Shown here: positions 39,958 through 48,659 of the stretch, piece after piece
Position numbering within the stretch: the stretch's first letter is position 1
Layout of the letters: each line of letters starts with the position of its first letter
Origin: Streptomyces formicae
GTDB taxonomy: Bacteria; Actinomycetota; Actinomycetes; Streptomycetales; Streptomycetaceae
Assembly: GCF_002556545.1 (NCBI RefSeq)
Contig: NZ_CP022685.1
Location: forward strand, 930,001-994,000
DNA length: 64,000 nucleotides
Reading direction: 5' to 3'
Program-made: the position numbers and the translations under genes
Notes under the pieces: generated by a model
Seen by the model: the letters and a program-made list of their open reading frames with translations, nothing else
Told to the model about the DNA's origin: nothing
Databases searched by the model: none

Positions 39958-41442
39958 CTACTCGTCGACGGCCGCGCCGAACGCCGCGCCCGTGCCCGGC
40001 GCGCCGAGCGCCTGCGCGTTGTACGTCCAGGACCCGGCGGCGGTGATGCCACCCGTCCCCGCGGAGAGCACCCACACCGTGCCGTCGCCCGCGTTCTCAC
40101 CGGGCGCCGCGGCGAGCAGCCCGAAGCGGCCGTCGCGGTTGGGGTCGGTGAGACGGACCTGCGCGCCCCACTTGTCGCCCTTCTCGGCCACGCCGGGGAC
40201 GTCCGCCGAGTTCTGGTCGAAGGACTTGGCGCCGGTCGCCGTCATCCCGTACTCCCCGCCGCGCAGCACCCAGACCGCGCCCGCGTCCGCGACCGTGCCG
40301 ATGTCCTCGCCCGGCGCGCCGATCGCGACGTCCGCGTACCCGTCGCCGTTGGTGTCGGCGACGGACAGGTCCGCGCCCCAGCCGTCACCCCGCTCGGCGA
40401 CTCCGGGGACCCCCTCGGTGTCCTGCGTCCACCACTTGGCCTCGTCCTTCAGGCCGTTCTCGTCGCCGTAGCGCACGCCGACCAGACCGCCGGTCATCGT
40501 CTCGCCGCCGTCGTCGGGCGAGGCGGGCTCACCGGTGACCAGGTCGTCGTAGCCGTCGTGGTTGATGTCGCCGGAGGCCGCCGCGGGCCCGCCGCGCAGC
40601 TCGCCCCGGTACGAGAGGCCGTCGGCGGCGCCCGCGTAGTGCAGGGACCAGCCGTGGCCCGGCTCGGACCCCTCGGTCACGCCGGACACGACGAGGTCGG
40701 CGTAGCCGTTGTTGTCGTAGTCGCCCGTGGTGAGCGACTTCGGCAGGATGTCGTGCTGCTCGGCCGCCGCGGAGAGCCGCTCGGTGGCCGTGCGGCGCAG
40801 CGGGGCCCGCTCGCCCGCCCGGGCCTGGGGTGCCGCTTCGTACCCGAAGAGCTCCAGGTCGTCGCGGTCGAGCACGGCGAGCAGGTCGCCCGGCGTGTCG
40901 TTGGTGAAGTGCGCGGCGGTCAGGCCCACGCCGAACTGCTCGCCCTTGGTGGGTTCCTGGGTCTGCAGCCAGTCGCTGGCCGCCCCGGTGAGGCCGTTCT
41001 TCGAGCCCCACAGGATCGCGACGCCACCGGCGTCGGCCGTGTCCCCGATGTCCTCGCCGGGGATGCCGACGATCGCGTCGTCGAAGCCGTCGCCGTCGAG
41101 GTCGCCGCTGGCGACGGCCTTGCCGAAGCCGTCGCCCGCCTCGGCGGCGCCCGCGACGCCCGCGGTCGACTGGCTGAATCTGGCGACGTTGCTGGTGCCG
41201 ATGCCTCGGGTGGAGCCGTACTGGACGGTGACGAGTCCTGCGCCCTTCTGGCCGCTGACGGTGGCGCCGGGGGCGCCGACCAGGACGTCTTCGTATCCAT
41301 CGCCGTTGAAGTCACTGTTGCGGTCGTCGGCGTGCGTCCCCCCAGGGGTACCGGCGAAGGCGGAGGGGGCGGCGGCGATACCGGCCCCGGTGAGCAGAAG
41401 GAACGATGCCGCGGCGAGGGCGGCCGAACGGTTCTTGCGCAC
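39958..41442 (-). CDS. Secreted FG-GAP/VCBS repeat protein (integrin-alpha-like beta-propeller)
   Basis: 494 residues. The GTG start 41442 has AGGAG 6 nt upstream. A Sec signal peptide (MRKNRSAALAAASFLLLTGA, cleavage near AFAG) precedes at least five FG-GAP repeats with calcium-loop signatures: DFNGDGYEDVLVGAPG, DLDGDGFDDAIVGIPGE, DYDNNGYADLVVSG, DINHDGYDDLVTGEP and DTNGDGYADVAIGAPGE. Such proteins fold as seven-bladed propellers outside the cell; actinobacterial members are abundant and mostly of unknown role. No hydrolase motif or sorting signal is visible. Confidence 0.92.
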   Translation of the reverse strand: MRKNRSAALAAASFLLLTGAGIAAAPSAFAGTPGGTHADDRNSDFNGDGYEDVLVGAPGATVSGQKGAGLVTVQYGSTRGIGTSNVARFSQSTAGVAGAAEAGDGFGKAVASGDLDGDGFDDAIVGIPGEDIGDTADAGGVAILWGSKNGLTGAASDWLQTQEPTKGEQFGVGLTAAHFTNDTPGDLLAVLDRDDLELFGYEAAPQARAGERAPLRRTATERLSAAAEQHDILPKSLTTGDYDNNGYADLVVSGVTEGSEPGHGWSLHYAGAADGLSYRGELRGGPAAASGDINHDGYDDLVTGEPASPDDGGETMTGGLVGVRYGDENGLKDEAKWWTQDTEGVPGVAERGDGWGADLSVADTNGDGYADVAIGAPGEDIGTVADAGAVWVLRGGEYGMTATGAKSFDQNSADVPGVAEKGDKWGAQVRLTDPNRDGRFGLLAAAPGENAGDGTVWVLSAGTGGITAAGSWTYNAQALGAPGTGAAFGAAVDE

Positions 41443-41598
41443 GAGCGGCTCCTGTGAAGGAAGGTGGCCGGGCAGCGCGGGGGGTGTCCGGAAAGGGCCC
41501 GTTCCTTGTCCGGCGCCCTGTTCGACACGGGATGGGGCACAAGGGTTGTACGGGGTTCTCGATTCCGTTCGGAAGCGCGAACTCGCAGGTGCGGGGCG

Positions 41599-42504
41599 TC
41601 ACTTCCAGCCGTACGCGTAGGCCGTGACCCAGGTGATCTCCAGCTGGGCGCTGCTGCCGGGCGCGGCGCCGGGGCCTTCGAGGGCGCTCTCGTTCTGGAG
41701 CACCCAGGACAGCGGCCGGTCGGGCACGCCCCGGGTGTCGCGGCCCCTCTCGCGTCCGTCGACGAAGAACCGCACCGTGCCGGGCGTCCACTCGGTCGAC
41801 ACGGTGTGCCACTCGGTCCAGTCGTCGGCGCCGTGGAAGGAGCCCTGCGCGCCGCCGCCGCAGGGGTGGTGGAAGGCGCTCAGCGATCCGGTCCACTCGC
41901 CCTCGGGGTGGTCCATCTCGCAGCCGCCGCCGTAATGCAGCCACGCCGACTTGTAACCGGCGGCCTGCTTGGTCACCTTGATGCGGGCGCTGTACTTGCC
42001 GTACTTCATCTGCATGACGGCACGTGGTACCACCGCCGCGGCGTGTACGGGTCCTCCGTCGGCGGGCCGCCACATGCGCACGCGCATGCGGCCGTCGCCG
42101 TTCGCCGCAGCGCCCACGCTCACGGTGTCCTCGGGGTGGTAGACGCCGACGACGTCGCGCGCGCGGTCGTTCGCCGTGTCGCGCCAACCCGTGGGGTACG
42201 CCCACCAGTTGTCGCGGTAGGTGCCGGTGAGTCCCGCGCAGTAGGCGCCGGAGGTGTCGGCGTGGTGGTCGCAGTCGCTGAACGCGCCGAGCGGCACCCG
42301 GTCGCCGTTGAAGTCCTCGGCGAGGACCTGCCAGAACGGCCCGCAGTCGCCGCGCGGCATCTCGGTGTCCCCGGTCCGGCAGGCGTCCGCCGACACCGGG
42401 GCTCCCCCGGCGCTCGGGACGCACAGGAGGGCCGCGAGCAGTGTCACGCCGAGCGCACCGGACACGATCGGCCTGCGCCGCTTCGCCGCCGCGTGTGATC
42501 CCAT
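41599..42504 (-). CDS. Secreted glycoside hydrolase family 16 (endo-beta-glucanase/galactanase-like)
   Basis: 301 residues with a Sec signal (MGSHAAAKRRRPIVSGALGV, hydrophobic LLAALLCVPSAGGA). The catalytic motif EMDHPEGEW at ~200 fits the GH16 ExDxxE signature of nucleophile and acid-base glutamates. Upstream Trp-rich strands (YGKYSARIKV, KSAWLHYGG) and downstream HTVSTEWTPGTVRFFVDG, LSWVLQNE are typical of the GH16 jelly roll. It probably cleaves beta-1,3 or beta-1,3-1,4 glucans or a related polysaccharide in the medium. ATG 42504 follows GGAGGAGGGC; an upstream in-frame extension has no binding site. Confidence 0.88.
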   Translation of the reverse strand: MGSHAAAKRRRPIVSGALGVTLLAALLCVPSAGGAPVSADACRTGDTEMPRGDCGPFWQVLAEDFNGDRVPLGAFSDCDHHADTSGAYCAGLTGTYRDNWWAYPTGWRDTANDRARDVVGVYHPEDTVSVGAAANGDGRMRVRMWRPADGGPVHAAAVVPRAVMQMKYGKYSARIKVTKQAAGYKSAWLHYGGGCEMDHPEGEWTGSLSAFHHPCGGGAQGSFHGADDWTEWHTVSTEWTPGTVRFFVDGRERGRDTRGVPDRPLSWVLQNESALEGPGAAPGSSAQLEITWVTAYAYGWK

Positions 42505-42650
42505 CACGCTGCCCTCCTCCGGCCCCCGGCCGTCGCGCGGGTGGCGGACGCCCCCGCGGTCAGGGGGTCGTCCTCGCCGAGGGGGCATCTTCGCCGAGGG
42601 CGCGGCCGCCCGCCATCCCTGTGACGCGCCCGGCGCGGACGAGCGTGCCG

Positions 42651-44345
42651 CTACAGACGCGCCGCCAACAGCTCCTTGGTGTACGCCTCTTGGGGCCGCT
42701 CGAAGACGTCGTCGCGGGTGCCCGTCTCGACGATCTCGCCGTGGTGCAGCACCGCGACGCGATCGCAGAGGTGGCGGACGACGGCGAGGTCGTGCGAGAC
42801 GAAGAGGAGCGAGAGCCCGAGTTCGTCGCGCAGGTCCATCAGGAGGTTCAGGACCTGCGCCTGCACGGAGACGTCGAGCGCGGAGACCGGTTCGTCGGCG
42901 ATGATCAGGCGCGGCCGTGGCGCGAGGGCCCTGGCGATGCCGATGCGCTGGCGCTGTCCGCCGGAGAACTCGTGCGGGTAGCGCGGCAGTTGGTCCGCGC
43001 TGAGGCCGACCTGCGTCAGGAGTTCGGCGGCCCGGTCGCGGCGCTCGCGGCGGCTCATGTCCGTGTGGACGCGCAGCGGCGTGGTGACGATCTCCTCGAC
43101 GGTGCGGCGCGGGTTGAGCGAGGCGTACGGATCCTGGAAGACCAGTTGGACCTCGCGGCTGAGCTCCCTGCGCAGCGCGGTGTCGTCGGCGGCGCGCGCG
43201 ATGTCCCTGCCGTCGAAGCGGACGGTGCCGCCGCTCGGCCGCTGAAGCCCCGCGAGCACCCGGGCCGTGGTGGACTTGCCGGAGCCCGACTCGCCGACCA
43301 GGCCGAGCGTCTCGCCCTCGGCCAGGCGCAGGCTGACGCCGCGCACCGCGCGCGTGGGCTCGCGGCGGCGGCCGAGCAGGGTGCGCCGGCCGCCGAACTC
43401 CACGCGCAGATCGGAGACTTCGGCGAGCGACGGTCCGGCCTCGTCCGGCCTGGCGCGCGCTGTCGTACGGCTCTTCGGCTCCGGTACGTCGACCGTGGGC
43501 AGGCGGCTGCCCGGCACCGTCTTCAGGGAGGGCGCCGCGCCGATGAGCGCCCGGGTGTAGGGGTGGTCCGGCGCGGTGAGCACCCGATGGGTGGGGCCCG
43601 TCTCGACCATGTGGCCCTCGCGCATGACCAGCATGCGGTCGGTGGCGGCGGCGACCATGTCCACGTCGTGCGTCACCAGGACCACGGCGGTGCCGAACTC
43701 GCGCTGCAACTCGGCCAGCAGATCGAGGACTTGGCGCTGGACACGGGCGTCGAGCGCGGTGGTCGGCTCGTCGGCGATCAGTACGTCGGGGTGGTTGATC
43801 AGCGCCATCGCGATCATCACGCGCTGGCGCATGCCACCGGAGAACTGGTGCGGATAGTCGCGGGCGCGGGCCCCCGCGATCCCGACGCGCTCCAGCATCT
43901 CCAGGGCCCTGGCCCGCACGCGGTCCCTGCTCGCGTCCTTGTGGTGGAGCCGGTAGGCCTCGCCGAGCTGGTCGGCCACGGTGTGGAAGGGCGAGAGCGA
44001 GGCGAGGGCGTCCTGGAACACCATCGCGATCCGGGCGCCGCGCAGCGCCTTCAGCTCGGCCTCGGCCGCGCCCACGACGTCGGTGCCGACGACCTCGACG
44101 GTGCCGCTGACGGTGGTGCGCGAGGGATCGTGCAGTCCCATCGCGGCGAGCCCGACGGTGGACTTTCCGGAGCCCGACTCCCCCACCAGACCGAGGACTT
44201 CACCCCGAGCCAGGTCGAAGGAGATGCCTTCGGCGGCGGTGACGGGGCCCCGCGCCCCGGTGAAGGAGACGGTCAGGTCGCGCACGGAGAGCACGGTGTC
44301 CTGCCGCTCGCGCACGGCGGGCACGGTGTCCTGCTGCGGCGTCAT
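42651..44345 (-). CDS. Fused dual ATPase of a peptide/nickel-type ABC importer (DppD-DppF in one chain)
   Basis: 564 residues containing two complete ATPase domains. Domain 1 (~residues 15-265) has Walker [10 protein letters not shown], signature FSGGMRQRV and Walker [13 protein letters not shown]; domain 2 (~300-560) has [18 protein letters not shown] and [12 protein letters not shown]. In the textbook Opp/Dpp system these are separate proteins. ATG 44345 overlaps the permease stop (ATGA), so translation is coupled and the gene ends the operon. The partial duplication looks like an old fusion, as the two halves differ well beyond the motifs. It powers uptake of an oligopeptide or similar small solute. 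Confidence 0.92.
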   Translation of the reverse strand: MTPQQDTVPAVRERQDTVLSVRDLTVSFTGARGPVTAAEGISFDLARGEVLGLVGESGSGKSTVGLAAMGLHDPSRTTVSGTVEVVGTDVVGAAEAELKALRGARIAMVFQDALASLSPFHTVADQLGEAYRLHHKDASRDRVRARALEMLERVGIAGARARDYPHQFSGGMRQRVMIAMALINHPDVLIADEPTTALDARVQRQVLDLLAELQREFGTAVVLVTHDVDMVAAATDRMLVMREGHMVETGPTHRVLTAPDHPYTRALIGAAPSLKTVPGSRLPTVDVPEPKSRTTARARPDEAGPSLAEVSDLRVEFGGRRTLLGRRREPTRAVRGVSLRLAEGETLGLVGESGSGKSTTARVLAGLQRPSGGTVRFDGRDIARAADDTALRRELSREVQLVFQDPYASLNPRRTVEEIVTTPLRVHTDMSRRERRDRAAELLTQVGLSADQLPRYPHEFSGGQRQRIGIARALAPRPRLIIADEPVSALDVSVQAQVLNLLMDLRDELGLSLLFVSHDLAVVRHLCDRVAVLHHGEIVETGTRDDVFERPQEAYTKELLAARL

Positions 44346-45334
44346 GCGAGCCTCACTCTCGGGTCGAGCCAGGCCACGACCAGGTCGGCGACGGCCACGA
44401 AGACCACCACGAAGAAGGCGGCGATCAGGACGGTGCCGACGACGGTCGGCAGGTCGTTCTGGGTGACGGCGTCGACGGCGAGCTTGCCGACGCCGCTGAG
44501 CCCGAAGACCGTCTCGGTGATGAACGCCCCGCCGAGCAGCGCCCCCACCTCCAGGCCGAGCAACTGCACCACGGGGCCCGCCGCGCCCCGTGCGGTGTAC
44601 TTCAGGTGTGTGCGCAGGACACCGAGACCCTTGCCGCGCGCGGTCCTCACGTACCCCTCGTGCATCACTTCGAGGAGCTGGGCGCGGGAGAGCCTGGCGA
44701 ACACGGCGGCGTTGACGAAGCCGAGCACCAGGCAGGGCAGCAGCAGCCCGGCCGCCCAGGCCGCCGGGTCCTCGCCCGGCGGGGTGTAGCCGGGCAGCGG
44801 CAGCCAGCCGGTGGAGTACACGAGCAGGTACTGGAGCGCGTAGCCGAGGAAATAGATCTGCACGCTCGCGCCGATCAGCGTGAAGCCGGAGAGCACCCGG
44901 TCGCTCGCGGAGCCGCGGCGCAGCGCGGAGACGAACCCCACCCCGATGCCCAACACCAGGATCACGGCGAGCGCGCCACCGGCCAGCGAGAGGGTGACGG
45001 GGAAGCGGCTGGTGATCGCGGAGAGCACCGGCTCGTGGAGCGTGTACGAGTAGCCGAGGCAGGGCGCGTGGCAGGCGATGGCGCTGCCGTCGACGTCGCT
45101 GATGGTGCGGCCCGCGAGGAGTCCGCGCAGGTAGTCGCCGTACTGGGTGAGGATCGGCTGGTCCAGGCCCATGCTGTGCCGGACCGCCGCGATCTGGGTG
45201 GCGTCGCACTTGGGGCCGCAGGCGATGGTCGCTGGGTCGGACGGCGCGGCGTAGAAGAGGGCGAAGGCGGTGGCGGAGATGGCGAGCAGCACCACCGCCG
45301 CCTGGAGCCCTCGTCTGATCAGGTAGGTGAGCAT
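44342..45334 (-). CDS. ABC importer permease, DppB/OppB family
   Basis: 330 residues with six predicted membrane helices. It opens MLTYLIRRGLQAAVVLLAIS, the family's first helix, has an extended periplasmic loop (~residues 40-120) and the binding-protein-dependent transport loop with EMHEGYVRTARGKGLG-type residues (EVMHEGYVRTARGKGLGVLR) that docks to the ATPase. It starts 3 bp after the solute-binding protein gene and overlaps the ATPase start. It forms the pore with the DppC-type permease encoded upstream. Confidence 0.92.
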   Translation of the reverse strand: MLTYLIRRGLQAAVVLLAISATAFALFYAAPSDPATIACGPKCDATQIAAVRHSMGLDQPILTQYGDYLRGLLAGRTISDVDGSAIACHAPCLGYSYTLHEPVLSAITSRFPVTLSLAGGALAVILVLGIGVGFVSALRRGSASDRVLSGFTLIGASVQIYFLGYALQYLLVYSTGWLPLPGYTPPGEDPAAWAAGLLLPCLVLGFVNAAVFARLSRAQLLEVMHEGYVRTARGKGLGVLRTHLKYTARGAAGPVVQLLGLEVGALLGGAFITETVFGLSGVGKLAVDAVTQNDLPTVVGTVLIAAFFVVVFVAVADLVVAWLDPRVRLA

Positions 45335-45337
45335 GGG

Positions 45338-47116
45338 TCAGGACTTCTTCAGGTACAGCCAGGCGGGGCTGATGGTGCCGTAGATGGGGTGGATGAAGGC
45401 GCCGCCGACGTTTGCGCCGCGCGCCTGCTGGACGCGCTGGTGCAGGAACGGCACGAGCGGCACATCCTTCATGATCTTGTCCTTCTCCAGGGTGATCAGC
45501 GCCTCGGCCTTCTTCTCGGCGTCGCCGATCTTCGCGATGCGGTCGAGCTCCTTGTCGACGGCCGGGTTCTTGTAGCGCGGGTCGTTGTCGAGGGAGTCGC
45601 GGCGGCTGTCGAAGCGGTAGGGCACGCCGGTCGCCGGGGTCGGCCAGTCGACCGAGCTGCCGGACATCCACAGGTCGTACTTCGGGTCGGCGTTGCGCGC
45701 GACCTCGTTGGTGAACGCGGGCAGCGGCATCGGCTTGGTGACCAGGGTGATGCCCGCCTTGGCGAACGCCTCGACGAGGACCTGTGCCATGCGGTCGTTG
45801 GCGGCGGTCGACTCGTAGGCGTAGCTCAGGCTCTTGACCGGCTTCTCGGCCTTGGCGAGGTGCTCCTTGGCCTTCTTGATGTCGCCGGTCGGCGCCACCG
45901 GGTAGAGGTCGTACTTCTCGTAGCCGACGATGGCGGGCGAGGAGTACGTCGTGGCGATGTCCCCGACGCGCGGGCCGCCGAGCGCCTGGCGGGCCTGCTG
46001 GCGCGGGAAGAGGTAGTGGATGGCCTTGCGGACCTCGGGGTCGGCGACCCGGTCGTTCCTGGCCACCAGGTGGTAGGTGAAGGCGCCGCGCCGCCCGTCG
46101 ACGACGAGCTGCTTCTTCTTCGGGTCGCGGGTGGCCTCGCCGTACAGCTCGGGCGGCAGTTCGTTCTTGGTGGTGACGGTGTTCGCGCCTTCACCGCGCC
46201 CGTTGAGGATCTCCTGGGCGGTGTTGAGCTCCTTCTTCTCGAAGGTGAACTCGAACTTGTCGGCGTACTGGTGGCGGATCGGGTCGGTCGCGGCCTTCCA
46301 GTGCGGGTTGCGCTCCAGGGTCATGCTCTGGTTCTGCCGGTGCTCGACGATGCGGTACGGGCCGGTCGCGAAGGGCTTGAGGTCGTACTTGGTGCCGGTG
46401 TCCTTGTCGGGGCGTACGGGCGAGGAGGAGGACTGCGCGGCCATGAACGGCACGTCGGACTGCGGCTCAGCGAAGTGGAAGACGATCGTCTTGTCGTCGG
46501 GCGTCTCGATGCCCTTGAAGTCGCCGTCCTTCTTCGGGCCGCCGTACACCGTGCGGGCCTTGGCGAGGTCCTGCTTGCCGGTGAGCCACTGCGGCCAGTA
46601 GGGCGGGCCGAGTTCGAAGCCGGGCGCGAAGGTGCGCTCGATGCCGTACTTGACGTGCTTCGACGTGATCGGCTTGCCGTCCTCCCAGGCGATGCCGTCC
46701 TTCAGGCGGTACGTCCAGGTGCGGCTGCCGTCGGAGGGCTTGCCGGTGTCGGTGGCGAGGTCGCCGACCAGCTTCGGTTTGCCGTCGACGACCTGGTACT
46801 GGGTCAGCTGACGGCCCCACAGGAGGGAGGTGTTGTAGGTCTCGCCCGCGTAGATCTTCTGCGGGTCGAGGTGGGAGGAGTCCCTGAGGTTGGCGACGTG
46901 GACGGTGCCGCCGCGCCTTGCCCCCTCGACGGCGGGCGCGGGTCCCGCGCTGTCCTTCGCGGTGCCGATGCCCGCGGTGAGGTTCGCCTCATCGGCCACC
47001 GACGGCGCGCCGTCGCCCTTGGCACCGGCCCCCGACGAGCAGGAGCAGAGCACGAGCGCGGCGGAGACGGCGACGGCGGCCGGTACGACGGCGGCACGCG
47101 GACGGATTCTGGGCAT
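45338..47116 (-). CDS. Peptide/nickel-type ABC solute-binding lipoprotein
   Basis: 592 residues, SBP family 5. A lipoprotein signal peptide ends in LVLCSCSSG, where the second Cys is the likely lipid anchor. The family motifs follow: RGGTVHVANLRDSSHLDP near the start, TWTYRLKDGIAWEDGKPI and the C-terminal LVPFLHQRVQQARG and ISPAWLYLKK. It captures the transported solute at the membrane. ATG 47116 lies 52 bp after the DppC-type permease stop. Confidence 0.9.
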   Translation of the reverse strand: MPRIRPRAAVVPAAVAVSAALVLCSCSSGAGAKGDGAPSVADEANLTAGIGTAKDSAGPAPAVEGARRGGTVHVANLRDSSHLDPQKIYAGETYNTSLLWGRQLTQYQVVDGKPKLVGDLATDTGKPSDGSRTWTYRLKDGIAWEDGKPITSKHVKYGIERTFAPGFELGPPYWPQWLTGKQDLAKARTVYGGPKKDGDFKGIETPDDKTIVFHFAEPQSDVPFMAAQSSSSPVRPDKDTGTKYDLKPFATGPYRIVEHRQNQSMTLERNPHWKAATDPIRHQYADKFEFTFEKKELNTAQEILNGRGEGANTVTTKNELPPELYGEATRDPKKKQLVVDGRRGAFTYHLVARNDRVADPEVRKAIHYLFPRQQARQALGGPRVGDIATTYSSPAIVGYEKYDLYPVAPTGDIKKAKEHLAKAEKPVKSLSYAYESTAANDRMAQVLVEAFAKAGITLVTKPMPLPAFTNEVARNADPKYDLWMSGSSVDWPTPATGVPYRFDSRRDSLDNDPRYKNPAVDKELDRIAKIGDAEKKAEALITLEKDKIMKDVPLVPFLHQRVQQARGANVGGAFIHPIYGTISPAWLYLKKS

Positions 47117-47168
47117 GACGGACTCCCTTGCGGAGATGACGGGGTGAACTGGCGGTGAGGAGGAGGGC

Positions 47169-48125
47169 TCAGCGGCGCGTACGGGGGTCGAGCGCGTCCC
47201 GCACCGAGTCGCCGAGGAGGTTGAAGGCGACGACGAAGACGAGGATCGTCACGCCGGGGAAGAACATGTACGTCGGGTCGTCGTAGAAGACCTCGGCGCC
47301 TCGGGCGATCATCCGCCCCCAGTCGGGGATCGGCTCGCTGATGCCGACGCCGAGGAAGGAGAGCGCCGCCTCGGCGGTGACGATGCCGGGCAGGGCGATG
47401 GTGATGTGCACCAGGACCGGCGCCCACACGTTCGGCAGCAGCTCGCGCAGCACGATGTGGCGGCGGGACGCGCCCACGGCCCGGGCCGCGTCGATGAACT
47501 CCCGCTCCCGCAGGGAGCGCACGGTGGTCCGCAGCATCATCGCGAGCGGCACCCAGCCGAAGGCGGCGAAGACCAGGACGAGCACGGTGAACTGCATCCA
47601 CGCGGGCTCGTTCTCGTCGGGCGAGACGAAGCGCGTCTGGATGACCGGGCTGAGCGCGAGGAGCAGCAACAGCGTCGGGAAGGCGAGCAGCACGTTGCAG
47701 ACGAAGGTGAAGACGCGGTCGGCGAGCCCGCTGAGATAGCCCACGGTCACCCCGAGCACGACGCCGATGACGGCGATCAGCGCGATGGAGGCCACGGCGA
47801 CGGTCAGCGAGGTGCGCACCCCGTACAGGAGCTGGGTGAACACGTCGCGGCCGAGCCCGGGTTCGATGCCGAACCAGAAGTCGCCGGAGATCCCGCCGTT
47901 GGGCAGCACGGGGAGGCCCTCGGCACTGAGCAGGCCCGGCTCGTTCTGGCCGTAGTGCTCGGTCGGATTCCTGCCGTAGAGACGGGCGACGAGGGGCGCG
48001 GCGACGGCGAGCACCGCGAAGAGCAGCACGACGCCGAGCGAGGCGAGGCCGACCCGGTCCTTGCGGAACGCCTTCAGGGCCACGGCGTACGGGCCTCGGG
48101 GCTTCTGCGTCTGTACGTCGGCCAT
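47169..48125 (-). CDS. ABC importer permease, DppC/OppC family; first gene of the operon
   Basis: 318 residues. ATG 48125 begins MADVQTQKPRGPYAVALKAF; the long in-frame region upstream is Arg/Cys-rich noise and was not used. Six membrane helices are predicted, with an extracellular segment of ~60 residues after helix 1 and the ATPase-docking loop EFIDAARAVGASRRHIVLRE, a family hallmark. The C-terminus has FNLLGDSVRDALDPRTRR. Being first in the operon, it is downstream of the 534-bp divergent regulatory gap. Confidence 0.92.
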   Translation of the reverse strand: MADVQTQKPRGPYAVALKAFRKDRVGLASLGVVLLFAVLAVAAPLVARLYGRNPTEHYGQNEPGLLSAEGLPVLPNGGISGDFWFGIEPGLGRDVFTQLLYGVRTSLTVAVASIALIAVIGVVLGVTVGYLSGLADRVFTFVCNVLLAFPTLLLLLALSPVIQTRFVSPDENEPAWMQFTVLVLVFAAFGWVPLAMMLRTTVRSLREREFIDAARAVGASRRHIVLRELLPNVWAPVLVHITIALPGIVTAEAALSFLGVGISEPIPDWGRMIARGAEVFYDDPTYMFFPGVTILVFVVAFNLLGDSVRDALDPRTRR

Positions 48126-48272
48126 GCGCTGCCGTGCTCCTGGTTCTCGCGCCCGCACCGGGTCGCGGATGCGGATCGTGGAATGCGGTCCGGCGGCTCG
48201 GAATGGGTGGTCCGCGCCGGGTTGCGGAGAATTACAACACCGTGGGAAGCGGCGCTGCCACATGCGCGGAAG

Positions 48273-48363
48273 ACGTTCGCGACGAACGTGAGCGGTACGT
48301 TTCAGGAGCCTTTCCGAGTGCCTGGAATTGTTCATGCCGCGGCAACAAGTGCGGGAATTGTTC
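48273..48363. promoter_or_regulatory. Palindrome and direct repeats in the 534-bp gap before the importer operon
   Basis: In the gap 48126-48659 I see a perfect 17-bp palindrome ACGTTCG-CGA-CGAACGT (48273-48289), 148 bp upstream of the DppC gene, and a 10-bp direct repeat GGAATTGTTC at 48324 and 48354 (30 bp apart, about three helical turns). These are candidate operators for the importer operon or for the divergent surface-protein gene. The rest of the gap, notably 48420-48560, is comparatively AT-rich and may hold the promoters, but I could not fix them. Confidence 0.4.
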
Positions 48364-48659
48364 GCCACGAAACAGGACATACAGCCACGCGCGGCCACAC
48401 CTGCGCGTTACCTTGTGAACTCGCCCACACTCCTTCACATGCAAGCTACTGCGATTTCACAACCTGTCATTCAAAGGCTTGAAGCGAGAGTGACCACTTA
48501 ATCCCTCCGAAGCACCGCGCAGGCGTGCGAACGCTTCCCACATGGCCCAACACTCATCCTTTGCAGTGCTCTTCTTATGAAGCGCGGATCGGTTGAATGG
48601 CACGGGGCGCCCTTCGTGCGAGCCTCCTCCACGAGTCTTTGTCCATGTGAGGAGCTGAT

